DNA from: Kitasatospora herbaricolor
GTDB taxonomy: Bacteria > Actinomycetota > Actinomycetes > Streptomycetales > Streptomycetaceae
DNA: 64,000 nucleotides
Assembly: GCF_030813695.1 (NCBI RefSeq)
Contig: NZ_JAUSVA010000002.1
Location: 3,100,001 to 3,164,000 of the forward strand
Direction of reading: 5' to 3'
The number at the start of each line of letters is the position of its first letter. The stretch's first letter is position 1. The notes under the pieces were generated by a model. The model was not told the origin of the DNA and ran no database searches. It saw only the letters and a program-made list of their open reading frames with translations. Shown here piece by piece: positions 37,362 through 45,633 of the stretch. A program made the position numbers and the translations under genes.

Positions 37362-39290
37362 CTACTTGTTGACCACGGTCAGCGGCAGGAGCTTCACACC
37401 GGTCGGGCCGATCTGGATCTCGGTGCTCATCTGAGGACACACGCCACAGTCGAAGCACGGCGTCCAGCGGCAGTCGTCGACCTCGACCTCTTCGAGGGCG
37501 TCCTGCCAGTCCTCCCAGAGCCAGTCCTTGTCGAGGCCGCTGTCCAGGTGGTCCCAGGGCAGCACCTCCTCGTAGGTGCGCTCGCGGGTGGTGTACCAGT
37601 CGACGTCGACGCCGGTGCCGGCCAGGCCCTTCTCGGCGGAGGCCATCCAGCGGTCGTAGCTGAAGTGCTCGCGCCAGCCGTCGAAGCGGCCGCCGTCCTC
37701 GTAGACGGCGCGGATCACGGCGCCGATGCGGCGGTCGCCGCGTGAGAGCAGGCCCTCGACGATGCCGGGCTTGCCGTCGTGGTAGCGGTAGCCGATGTTC
37801 TTGCCGTACTTGCGGTCGCCGCGGATGGAGTCGCGCAGCTTGGTCAGCCGGGCGTCGGTGTCCTCGGCGGAGAGCTGCGGGGCCCACTGGAAGGGGGTGT
37901 GCGGCTTGGGAACGAACCCGCCGATGGAGACGGTGCAGCGGATGTCGTTCTGGCCGGTGACCTCGCGGCCCTTCTGGATGACGTTCTTCGCCATCTCGCC
38001 GATCTGCAGCACGTCCTCGTCGGTCTCGGTCGGCAGGCCGCACATGAAGTACAGCTTCACCTGGCGCCAGCCGTTGCCGTAGGCGGTGGAGACGGTGCGG
38101 ATCAGGTCCTCCTCCGACACCATCTTGTTGATCACCTTGCGGATCCGCTCGCTGCCGCCCTCGGGGGCGAAGGTGAGGCCCGAGCGGCGGCCGTTGCGGG
38201 TCAGCTCGTTGGCGAGGTCGATGTTGAAGGCGTCGACGCGGGTGGACGGCAGCGACAGGCCGATCTTGTCCTCGGTGTAGCGGTCGGCCAGGCCCTTGGC
38301 GATGTCGCCGATCTCGGTGTGGTCGGCGCTCGACAGCGAGAGCAGGCCCACCTCCTCGAAACCGGTCGCCTTCAGCCCGCGCTCGACCATCTCGCCGATG
38401 CCGGTGATGCTTCGCTCCCGCACGGGGCGCGTGATCATGCCGGCCTGGCAGAAGCGACACCCTCGGGTGCAGCCTCGGAAGATCTCGACGGACATCCGCT
38501 CGTGCACCGTCTCGGCGAGCGGGACGAGCGGCTGCTTGGGGTAGGGCCACTCGTCGAGGTCCATGACGGTGTGCTTGGAGACCCGCCACGGCACGCCGGC
38601 CCGGTTGGGGACGACCCGGCCGATGCGGCCGTCCGGCAGGTACTCGACGTCGTAGAAGCGCGGCACGTAGAAGCCGCCGGTCTTCGCGAGGCGCAGCAGC
38701 ACCTCGTCGCGGCCGCCGGGGCGCCCCTCGGCCTTCCAGGCCCGGATGATCTCGGTCATGTCGAGGACGGCCTGCTCGCCGTCGCCGACCACCGCGCAGT
38801 CGATGAAGTCCGCGATCGGCTCGGGGTTGAAGGCCGCGTGGCCGCCGGCGAGGACGATCGGGTCGTCGAGGGTGCGGTCCTTGGCCTCCAACGGGATGCC
38901 GGCGAGGTCGAGGGCGGTGAGCATGTTCGTGTAGCCGAGCTCGGTGGAGAAGGAGAGCCCGAACACGTCGAAGGCCTTGACCGGGCGGTGCGCGTCGACG
39001 GTGAACTGCGGCACCCGGTGCTCGCGCATCAGGGCTTCGAGGTCGGGCCAGACGCTGTAGGTCCGCTCGGCGAGGACGCCCTCGCGCTCGTTGAGCACCT
39101 CGTAAAGGATCATGACGCCCTGGTTCGGCAGGCCGACCTCGTAGGCGTCGGGGTACATCAGTGCCCAGCGGACGTCGCAGGCGTCCCAGTCCTTGACGGT
39201 CGAGTTGAGCTCGCCGCCGACGTACTGGATCGGCTTCTGGACGTGCGGGAGGAGGGCCTCCAGGCGTGGGAAGACCGATTCGACAGTCAT
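37362..39290 (-). CDS. TIGR03960 family B12-binding-like radical SAM protein
   Basis: 642 residues from ATG 39290. N-terminal B12-binding-like region (about 1-200: ALMYPDAYEVGLPNQGVMIL). The radical SAM core has the 4Fe-4S motif CTRGCRFCQ. A C-terminal CFDCGVCP cluster could hold a further metal site. It is conserved across many bacteria near RNase G/E and TIGR03936, and its reaction is unknown. The start MTVESVFPRLEALLP fits the family. It is the last core gene before the accessory segment at 39.3-44.4 kb. Confidence 0.95.
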   Translation of the reverse strand: MTVESVFPRLEALLPHVQKPIQYVGGELNSTVKDWDACDVRWALMYPDAYEVGLPNQGVMILYEVLNEREGVLAERTYSVWPDLEALMREHRVPQFTVDAHRPVKAFDVFGLSFSTELGYTNMLTALDLAGIPLEAKDRTLDDPIVLAGGHAAFNPEPIADFIDCAVVGDGEQAVLDMTEIIRAWKAEGRPGGRDEVLLRLAKTGGFYVPRFYDVEYLPDGRIGRVVPNRAGVPWRVSKHTVMDLDEWPYPKQPLVPLAETVHERMSVEIFRGCTRGCRFCQAGMITRPVRERSITGIGEMVERGLKATGFEEVGLLSLSSADHTEIGDIAKGLADRYTEDKIGLSLPSTRVDAFNIDLANELTRNGRRSGLTFAPEGGSERIRKVINKMVSEEDLIRTVSTAYGNGWRQVKLYFMCGLPTETDEDVLQIGEMAKNVIQKGREVTGQNDIRCTVSIGGFVPKPHTPFQWAPQLSAEDTDARLTKLRDSIRGDRKYGKNIGYRYHDGKPGIVEGLLSRGDRRIGAVIRAVYEDGGRFDGWREHFSYDRWMASAEKGLAGTGVDVDWYTTRERTYEEVLPWDHLDSGLDKDWLWEDWQDALEEVEVDDCRWTPCFDCGVCPQMSTEIQIGPTGVKLLPLTVVNK

Positions 39291-39370
39291 GTAACTAGGA
39301 ACCCTTACGACAGGAACTGGGGTGACCCTCAAGGGTAGCCGAACCGCCGGGGCGTCCGGACGGGACGATC

Positions 39371-39412
39371 TTCCGCCTCCCCCTCCCCCTCCGCCTCCCC
39401 CTCCGCCTCCGC
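39371..39412. repeat. polypyrimidine hexamer repeat
   Basis: An almost pure C/T tract built from CTCCCC and CTCCGC hexamers, in the 174-bp gap between the SGNH remnant and the TIGR03960 gene. No gene seen in the gap. Confidence 0.7.
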
Positions 39413-39464
39413 GGCCTCGGCGCTGGCGGGGCTCCCGGCGCCGGCCGCCCGACCGGCCCGGCCG

Positions 39465-39940
39465 CTACCGCCCGAGCGGGATCGCCCGCAGGAACGGAGC
39501 CATCCGCCCGGCGAGTTGGTGCTCGCCCTCGGGCGTGGGGTGCAGTCCGTCCGCGTAGAGGCCGTCGGCGTCGGCGACCGGCAGCACGGTGAGGCCGTCC
39601 ACCAGGTGCAGCCGCCGGTCCCCGAGCCCCTGGAGCACCCGGACGGCGTCGGCGGTCAGCTGCCGGATCCCGGCCAGGGTGACGCCGGCGGTGTTCACGA
39701 CCTGCTCGCGCTCGACCGAGGGCAGGGCGGTGATCACCGCGATCGCGGTGTCCGGCTGGCCGTCGCGGACGGTCTCCACGAATCCGCAGAGCGCCGAACC
39801 CCAGCTGCGGGCGGTGAAGACCCCGCGGATGTAGGCGTTGGTGCCGATCTCCAGGGTGATCAGGTCGGCCGGGGTGTCCCGGACGGCGCGGGCCACCACC
39901 GGGTCGAGGTAGGCCTCGCCCGCGAAGCCCAGGTTGCGCA
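39465..39940 (-). pseudogene. SGNH/GDSL hydrolase, N-terminally truncated
   Basis: The reading frame keeps the later SGNH blocks: [11 protein letters not shown] (block III region) and ADGLYADGLHPTPEGEHQLA, with the Asp-x-x-His of block V. The first ~60-80 residues, including the GDS nucleophile block, are missing. Family-like sequence ([20 protein letters not shown]) stops near 39940, where it meets an ArsR gene fragment on the other strand. GTG 39899 could still start a 144-residue product, but it would lack the catalytic Ser. Confidence 0.75.
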
Positions 39941-40159
39941 GGCGCCGACGCCGAACTGGACGTCCGGCTCTCCAAGTCGACCCTCTCCCACCATCTCAAG
40001 GTGCTGCGCGAGGCAGGGGTGACCTGGACCAGGATCGAGGGCACCAGGCGGCTGACGGGACTGCGCCGGGACGACCTGGACGCGCTGTTCCCCGGCCTGC
40101 TGCCGGCCGTCCTCGGCGCCGCGGCGCAGCCGGCCGGCGGCGGCCAGGACCGGCCCTAG
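39941..40159 (+). pseudogene. ArsR-family regulator, N-terminally truncated
   Basis: About 72 codons to TAG 40157-40159 read [20 protein letters not shown] then [20 protein letters not shown]. That is the recognition helix, wing and C-terminal helix of an ArsR-type winged-helix regulator. The first half, including the start codon, is gone; the break falls at the same point as the SGNH truncation. Its stop overlaps the M50 peptidase stop as CTAG (40156-40159). Confidence 0.75.
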
Positions 40160-41505
40160 GACCGCCGGTCCGGCGGATCCTGCCGGGCGCGGGACGCGGG
40201 GCGGCGGCGCTCGCGGTGGCGGGTGAGCAGCCAGAGCACCTGGGTGCCGCCCAGCACCAGCAGGACCAGTGCGGAGTCGAGCCGGCCGGTGAGCGGCCGG
40301 CCGGCGCCGAGGCCGGCCACGGCGCGGGCGAGCAGGGTGAGGTCGGCCGGGAGGGTGACGCAGAGCAGTCCGGCGAGGGCCGAGGCGCCCCCGAGGGCGA
40401 GCACCGCGCTGTAGGCCCGTACGACGCGGCGCTCCCCGGCAGGCAGGCCCCGGCCGGGGTCGGCGGGGCCCGGTCCGCTCCGGCGGCGCAGCCGGTGGCC
40501 GGCCAGCCGGGCGAGGTGGCGGGCGTACGCGGCGCCGTCCCCGTGCAGGTCTCGGCAGCGGGTGAGGTCCTGGAGGACGAAGTAGAGGTCGGTGCGCAGG
40601 AAGACCAGGGCCTGGAACGGGATCTGCAGCAGGGAGAGCAGCGCCAGCGCGGAGAGCGGCCGGGCCGGGCCGCCGGCGGGCGTCGCGGGCAGCGCCGCGG
40701 CGAGCAGCAGGGCGGCCGAGGCCACCGCGAGGTTGACCGCGATGCCGGCCAGGTAGGCGGTCAGCCGGTGGCGCCGGGGCGCGAGTTCGATGCCGCTGAG
40801 GTCCGTCTGCAGGACCAGGAACTGCATCCGGGTGCCGAAGCGGATCCGGGCCGGCACGCCGGTGGCGCGGGCCGCCGCGAGGTGTCCGGCCTCGTGCAGC
40901 AGGACGAGCAGCCAGGAGACCAGCAGGGCGGAGCCGAGGACCAGGCTGCCGTGCGGGCTCCACAGCAGGTCGCGGTAGCCGGGCAGCGGGCGCGGGCCGA
41001 GCAGCACGGCGGCGGCCGCGGCGGCGGTCAGCGCGCCGAGCAGTGCGGGGACGGCGGGGCTCAGCACCCAACGGACGTGCCGCGGGCGCAGCCGGGGCAG
41101 GGTCGGGCGCGGCGGGGCGGGGCCGCGGACGGGCCGGCCGTCGACTTCGCGGACGAATCCGAGGTCGAGCAGGGCGTGCACGAAGCCGGTCAGGTCGGGG
41201 CGCCGGCCGGTGCCGGTGGTGAGGGCGCGTTCGGTGTCGGCGAGGGTGCGGCCCTGTCCGAGCAGGCGCAGGGCCTGTTCGCCGGTGTCGGGCAGGGCGA
41301 CCACCACGCCGGTGTCGAGCCGGCCGACGAGCCAGTCGGCGCTCTCCCGGCGGGTGGTGAGCCGGTGCAGGCGCAAGGTGCTGGTGGGGGCGAGGGGGCT
41401 CGTGCTGGTGGCGGCGAGCGTGCTGGCGGGCGTGATCGTGGTCGCGGGGGTGATCGTGGTCGCGGGCGGCCGGCCCCGCGGGGCCGGGCCGTGCGGGGTG
41501 CTCAC
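40156..41505 (-). CDS. M50-type membrane metallopeptidase with PqqD-like N-terminal domain
   Basis: 449 residues from GTG 41505, overlapping the ThiF-like gene's stop as GTGA (coupled translation). A Thr/Pro-rich N-terminus (18-bp DNA repeats) is followed at about 45-125 by a winged-helix region ([20 protein letters not shown]...[12 protein letters not shown]) similar to PqqD/RiPP recognition elements. Membrane helices then carry the zinc motif HEAGH (204-208), with a second conserved block [10 protein letters not shown] (304-313). Such M50 peptidases occur in RiPP clusters and may trim or export peptides. Probable substrate: the peptide at 42773-42916. Confidence 0.85.
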   Translation of the reverse strand: MSTPHGPAPRGRPPATTITPATTITPASTLAATSTSPLAPTSTLRLHRLTTRRESADWLVGRLDTGVVVALPDTGEQALRLLGQGRTLADTERALTTGTGRRPDLTGFVHALLDLGFVREVDGRPVRGPAPPRPTLPRLRPRHVRWVLSPAVPALLGALTAAAAAAVLLGPRPLPGYRDLLWSPHGSLVLGSALLVSWLLVLLHEAGHLAAARATGVPARIRFGTRMQFLVLQTDLSGIELAPRRHRLTAYLAGIAVNLAVASAALLLAAALPATPAGGPARPLSALALLSLLQIPFQALVFLRTDLYFVLQDLTRCRDLHGDGAAYARHLARLAGHRLRRRSGPGPADPGRGLPAGERRVVRAYSAVLALGGASALAGLLCVTLPADLTLLARAVAGLGAGRPLTGRLDSALVLLVLGGTQVLWLLTRHRERRRPASRARQDPPDRRS

Positions 41506-42629
41506 CGGCCCGGGCCCGGCGGCCGGTCCCCGCAGGCGGGGCAGTCGGGGCGGCGCGGGGCGTCCTCCAGCACGGGTTCGCCGGGCAGCATCAGGTTGAT
41601 CCCGAAGCGGCGGCCGGGCACCGGCCGGGGAACGCCGGTGAGCAGGGAGAGGGCGGCGTGGGCCATCAGGGCGCCGGAGAGTCCGGCGGTGACGGCGTTG
41701 ACCGGGTTCCAGGGGGTGGCGGGCAGGGCGGGGGTGTCGGTGCCGGGGGCGAGTCCGAGGTCGCGGCCCTCCCGCTCGGCGGTGTGCAGGCACTCCCAGC
41801 AGGCGCCGTCACCGGGCCGGTAAAGACCCGCCGTGGCCAGCGGGCCGTGGTAGCCGCCGTCCACCCAGGGGACGCCGGTGGCCAGGCAGGCCTGGTTCGC
41901 CCAGCGGCGGATGCCGGCGGGCCGGTCGGCGCAGAGGGCCAGCAGGCCGTAGCCGGCTCGGCCGGCGCCGAGCAGGTCGGTGAGGTCGCCGGGGCCGGTG
42001 ATCCGGCGGTGCTCGGCGGTGACGGTGATGTCGGTGTTGGCCGCGCGCAGCCGGACGGCCGCCGCCTCGGCCTTGGGTCTGCCGAGGTCGGACTCGGTGA
42101 AGAGGGTCTGCCGGTTGAGGTTGGAGAGGTCCACGGTGTCGAAGTCGACGCAGTGCAGCCGGCCGACGCCGGACGCGGCGAGGGCCAGGGCGAGGGTGCC
42201 GCCGGTGCCGCCGAGGCCGATGACGAGGACGGCGGCGTCCCGGAGCAGCAGTTGGACGTCCCAGCTGCTGCTCCGGGGCGTGGTGTCCATCCAGCGGAGC
42301 AGGCCGACGCCACGGCTGTAGCGCTCCCGCTCCCGGCGGCTGAGGGCGGGCGGGGGCGGGGCGTCGGCCTCCTCCAGGAAGCCGGCTTCGGTCAACATGG
42401 CCAGGGCGTCGACGACTTGGACGAATCCGACGGCAGGGTGCCGGGCGCTGACGGCTTGCGCGATCTCGTCGGGCGGGCGGGTGCCGTCGGTCAGCGTGGT
42501 GAGGGTCCAGACCCAGCCGGCCGGGTCCTCGATCTCCGCGCCGATCCCGTGCACCAGTCCGCCGATCCGGACGTTCCCCGCGGTGGTGCGATAGGCGGTG
42601 TGCTCGGGTTTGATCCGTGGCCGTCGCAT
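41502..42629 (-). CDS. E1/ThiF-like adenylating enzyme with N-terminal recognition-type domain
   Basis: 375 residues. ATG 42629 has AGAGGTG 6 nt upstream; ATG 42647 is an alternative. Residues ~15-90 look like a PqqD-type winged helix. The E1 domain has VIGLGGTG (136-143), VDFDTVD (161-167), NLNRQ (170-174) and Lys186, the ATP and carboxylate activation set. Zinc Cys pairs are C277/C280 and C363/C366. No ubiquitin-like partner, JAB peptidase or YcaO is nearby, so a peptide substrate is likely, as for MccB and PaaA. Likely acts on the divergent peptide, adenylating its C-terminus or a side-chain carboxylate (inference). Confidence 0.85.
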   Translation of the reverse strand: MRRPRIKPEHTAYRTTAGNVRIGGLVHGIGAEIEDPAGWVWTLTTLTDGTRPPDEIAQAVSARHPAVGFVQVVDALAMLTEAGFLEEADAPPPPALSRRERERYSRGVGLLRWMDTTPRSSSWDVQLLLRDAAVLVIGLGGTGGTLALALAASGVGRLHCVDFDTVDLSNLNRQTLFTESDLGRPKAEAAAVRLRAANTDITVTAEHRRITGPGDLTDLLGAGRAGYGLLALCADRPAGIRRWANQACLATGVPWVDGGYHGPLATAGLYRPGDGACWECLHTAEREGRDLGLAPGTDTPALPATPWNPVNAVTAGLSGALMAHAALSLLTGVPRPVPGRRFGINLMLPGEPVLEDAPRRPDCPACGDRPPGPGR

Positions 42630-42676
42630 TGGCTTCACCTCTGGCATTTCCCCAACGTCCCTTCCGGTCAGCCCTG

Positions 42677-42706
42677 TTGACATGCTCTTCCGGGGCGTGC
42701 GGTACT
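42677..42706 (+). promoter_or_regulatory. candidate promoter of the precursor peptide
   Basis: TTGACA at 42677-42682 and GGTACT at 42701-42706 (18-nt spacer) in the 143-bp divergent gap, about 65 nt before the peptide ATG. The -35 is perfect and the -10 poor. Confidence 0.45.
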
Positions 42707-42772
42707 GGCAAGGCCGTCCGGGCCCGCAGGCCGGCCGGCGACCTGAGGCACCGCCGAGTCCCGGGAGCAAAG

Positions 42773-42916
42773 ATGACGGAACAGCCCGACCAACCCGCCG
42801 CACCGAGAGAGTTCGGGCCGGAGGCGGACGAACCCGCGGGTGCGCCGGTGGCGATCGTGATCCGCCGTCTGGAGAAGAAGGAGACCACCAACGCGAGCAA
42901 TTCCACCGGCAACTGA
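42773..42916 (+). CDS. candidate RiPP precursor peptide, 47 residues, C-terminal Asn
   Basis: ATG 42773 follows GGGAG by 6 nt. The N-terminal 24 residues are acidic and Pro-rich (MTEQPDQPAAPREFGPEADE). A hydrophobic-basic segment, PVAIVIRRLEKKE (25-37), could bind a recognition domain, and a polar tail TTNASNSTGN ends in Asn. The tail has no Cys, so it is not a lanthipeptide or sactipeptide core. C-terminal Asn is the residue adenylated by MccB in microcin C. It is divergent from the E1-like gene and 103 bp before the M14 gene. Precursor role is inferred from size, composition and neighbours. Confidence 0.65.
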   Translation: MTEQPDQPAAPREFGPEADEPAGAPVAIVIRRLEKKETTNASNSTGN

Positions 42917-43019
42917 GCCGGTGAACCGGCCGCGCGGGCACCGCCGGGCGCGGCCGGGCCCGCGCGGCGATGTCGTGCGGGCGGCCGGCGGGCCGTGCGC
43001 GCCCGTCCCCGGGAGAGTC

Positions 43020-44309
43020 ATGAGCCACACCGACCGGCCGGCCCGCCCGCGGCCCGGCGCCGACCGCTTTCCGACCGTCGCCCAGGCGGTGGCGGCCGCC
43101 CGCCGGCTGGTCCGGCACCACCCCGGTCGATGCCGGCTGCGCCAGGTCGGGGTGTCCCGCGGCGGCCGGCCGCTGGTGCTGCTGTCGGTCGGCCACGGGC
43201 CCCGGCACGTCCTGGTGGTCGGCGGGCCGCACCCCAACGAGCCGTCCGGGGTGGCGGGCGCGCTGCGGATCGCCCGGGAGGTGCTGGGGCGGCCGGAGCT
43301 GGCCGACCGTCCGGGGGTCGGCTGGAGCTTCCTGCTCTGCCTGGACCCGGACGGCGCGGCGCTGAACGAGGGCTGGCTGCACGGCCCGCCGACGATGGCC
43401 AGGCATTTCGAGCACTTCCACCGGCCCGCCTTCGAGGAGCAGCCGGAATGGCTGCCGCCGGCCGGTTCGGGCCGGGAGGCGATGCCGGAGACCGCCGCGC
43501 TACTGCGGGTGATCGACGAGTTGCGGCCCTTCCTGCAGGTCTCGCTGCACGGGGTGGACTTCGGCGGCACCTTCCTCCAGCTGACCCGGGAGGTGCCCGG
43601 GCTGGCGGCCCGCTTCGCCGGTTCGGCGGCCCTGGCGGGCGTCCCGCTGGACGTGGGGACGTACGACGCCCTCGGCTGGCCCAGCCCCGCGCCGGGGACG
43701 TACCTGATGCCGCCGGGAGGCCGGGGCGGCCCCTCCCCGCTGCCGGACGACCCCGCCCGGTCGACCTGGTCCTACCCTGGACGGTACGGCGGCGTCACCG
43801 CGCTGCTGGAGGCGCCGATGTGGGCCGTGGACGCGGTCGGGGACGGTGCGCGGCACGCCGATCCCCGGCGGGCGGTGCACTCGGCCGCCCGGTCGCTGCT
43901 GGACGGCACGGAGGAGCTGGCCGGGCTGCTGGAGCGGGTCCGGCGGTGCACCGCGGAGCCGGACGGGCCCGCCGTGCGGTTCGTGGAGTTCAATCTCGGC
44001 GTCTGCCCGGGGATGGCCGAGGAGTGGCGGGCCGTGGTGGACACCGGGGCCGGGGTCTCGGTGTCGCGGGTGACCGGGCTGGAGATCGTGGCCGAGCGGA
44101 TTCCGCTACGGATCTCCGCGGCGCTGCTGCGGCTGCTGGCGGCGGCCGGCGGTGCGGGGGCCGAGCGGCTGCGGGCCCGGGTCAGGCAGCTGGTGGAGGA
44201 GCGCTGCAAGCTGCTGCGGTCGGGCTTCGGGGCCCGCTGGGTGCCGGTGCGTGACCAGGTGGACCACCACGCCCGGAGCGCGGTCGCGGCCTTCGAGTGC
44301 CTGGTCTGA
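43020..44309 (+). CDS. M14 family zinc carboxypeptidase
   Basis: 429 residues from ATG 43020, with GGGAGA 4 nt upstream. Zinc ligands are H71 and E74 in GGPHPNEPSG and H177 in SLHGVDFGG. The likely catalytic Glu is in ALLEAPMW. M14 enzymes cut C-terminal residues or related amide bonds. In this position it could trim the candidate precursor's tail or hydrolyse a modified product, for example as immunity (both inference). No signal peptide, so cytosolic. Probably cotranscribed with the peptide. A strong hairpin follows. Confidence 0.87.
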   Translation: MSHTDRPARPRPGADRFPTVAQAVAAARRLVRHHPGRCRLRQVGVSRGGRPLVLLSVGHGPRHVLVVGGPHPNEPSGVAGALRIAREVLGRPELADRPGVGWSFLLCLDPDGAALNEGWLHGPPTMARHFEHFHRPAFEEQPEWLPPAGSGREAMPETAALLRVIDELRPFLQVSLHGVDFGGTFLQLTREVPGLAARFAGSAALAGVPLDVGTYDALGWPSPAPGTYLMPPGGRGGPSPLPDDPARSTWSYPGRYGGVTALLEAPMWAVDAVGDGARHADPRRAVHSAARSLLDGTEELAGLLERVRRCTAEPDGPAVRFVEFNLGVCPGMAEEWRAVVDTGAGVSVSRVTGLEIVAERIPLRISAALLRLLAAAGGAGAERLRARVRQLVEERCKLLRSGFGARWVPVRDQVDHHARSAVAAFECLV

Positions 44310-44388
44310 ACCGGGCGGCTCCCGGCCCCGCCGGAGCCCCGCGGCGCCCCTGGGCGGGAGCGGCTCGGGACCGGGCCGGACAGCGGAA

Positions 44389-44421
44389 GGCGCCGCCGGC
44401 CCGAACCGGGCCGGCGGCGCC
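44389..44421. terminator. bidirectional terminator between M14 gene and rodA
   Basis: Perfect 15-bp stem (44389-44403 with 44407-44421) and 3-nt loop between convergent genes. Confidence 0.88.
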
Positions 44422-44430
44422 GCGCGGGGG

Positions 44431-45633
44431 TCAGACCCCTATCGGCCGCTGGCTGTGCACGGCCTGCATCAGCCCGATCGCGACCCAGACCGCGAACATC
44501 GACGATCCCCCGTAGCTGACGAACGGCAGCGGGATGCCGGCGACCGGCATGATGCCCAGGCACATCCCGATGTTCTCGAAGGCCTGGAAGGCGAACCAGG
44601 CGACGACGCCGGCGACCACGATCGTGCCGTACAGGTCGGTGGCGTGCCGGGCGATCCGGCAGGCGCGCCACAGGACGACGCCGAGCAGCAGCAGTATCGC
44701 CGCGGCGCCGAGGAAGCCGAGCTCCTCGCCGGCCACCGTGAAGACGAAGTCGGTCTGCTGCTCGGGGACGAACTGGCCGGTGGTCTGGGTGCCGTGGAAG
44801 AGCCCCTTGCCGGTCAGCCCGCCGGAGCCGATCGCGATCCGGGCCTGGGCGGTGTTGTAGCCCACGCCGGACGGGTCCAGCGCCGGGTTGGCGAAGGCCG
44901 CGAAGCGGTCGATCTGGTACTTGCTCAGCACGCCGAGCTTCCAGATCGCGACGCAGCCGCCGACGCCGGCCAGCAGCAGCCCGAAGGTCCAGCGGTTGGC
45001 CGCGCCGGAGGCCAGCAGGATGCCCAGCACGATGACGGCCATCACCATCACCGACCCGGCGTCCGGCATCAGCATCACGATCGCCATCGGGATGCTCGCC
45101 GCGACCAGGGCCTGGAAGACGCTGCGGTCCGGGGGGAACTCGCGGTCGCCGGCGTCCACCCGGGCGGAGAGGATCACCGCCATCCCGAGCACGATCGCCA
45201 GCTTGGCGAACTCGGCCGGCTGCATCGAGAACCCGCCGCCGAACTGGATCCAGGAGTGCTGCCCGTTGATGGTGGAGCCCAGCGGGCTGAGCGTGGCCAC
45301 CAGCATCAGCATCACGGCGACGTAGACGAACGGCACCAGGGTGCGGAACCGCCGACTCCCTATCCCGATCACCACCGCGCAGAGCGCGAGCCCGATCACC
45401 AGGTTGGTGAGGTGGCGGTACAGGAAGTACTGCGGGTCGCCGTGGGTCAGGTTGTCGCGGCCGCGGGTGGCCGACCAGACCAGCAGCGCGCTGCCGAGCG
45501 ACAGCACCAGTGCGGCCAGTATCAGTATCCAGTCGAGCTTGCGCAGCGGGGAGTCCTTGGCGAGCGCCTTGGACACCGCCCCGCGCTGCGGGGAGAGCCG
45601 GACCTGACGGTAGGAGCCGTAGGAGGTCATCAC
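44431..45633 (-). CDS. rodA: RodA-type SEDS peptidoglycan glycosyltransferase
   Basis: About 400 residues with 10 membrane segments. SEDS proteins polymerise lipid II with a class B PBP, here the one encoded just upstream. Family blocks: WIQFGGGFSMQPAEFAKLAI, MLMPDAGSVMVM, GLTGKGLFHGTQT, FVPEQQTDFVFTVAGEELGF and GIPLPFVSYGGSSM. GTG 45633 and ATG 45630 both overlap the PBP stop (GTGATG), so translation is coupled. In Streptomyces this operon acts mainly in spore wall formation. Confidence 0.95.
   Translation of the reverse strand: MMTSYGSYRQVRLSPQRGAVSKALAKDSPLRKLDWILILAALVLSLGSALLVWSATRGRDNLTHGDPQYFLYRHLTNLVIGLALCAVVIGIGSRRFRTLVPFVYVAVMLMLVATLSPLGSTINGQHSWIQFGGGFSMQPAEFAKLAIVLGMAVILSARVDAGDREFPPDRSVFQALVAASIPMAIVMLMPDAGSVMVMAVIVLGILLASGAANRWTFGLLLAGVGGCVAIWKLGVLSKYQIDRFAAFANPALDPSGVGYNTAQARIAIGSGGLTGKGLFHGTQTTGQFVPEQQTDFVFTVAGEELGFLGAAAILLLLGVVLWRACRIARHATDLYGTIVVAGVVAWFAFQAFENIGMCLGIMPVAGIPLPFVSYGGSSMFAVWVAIGLMQAVHSQRPIGV

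Noticed and set aside
35851..38589. 912-codon frame that would fuse the repeat protein to sequence from the TIGR03960 region
   Set aside because: Upstream of 37149 it passes out of frame through TIGR03960, a terminator hairpin and tandem repeats. Only the part from ATG 37149 is credible.
41502..42629. Thiamine or molybdopterin E1 (ThiF/MoeB) role for the E1-like enzyme
   Set aside because: No sulfur-carrier gene or thi/moa gene is nearby, and the extra N-terminal domain plus peptidase partners argue for peptide modification. Not fully excluded.
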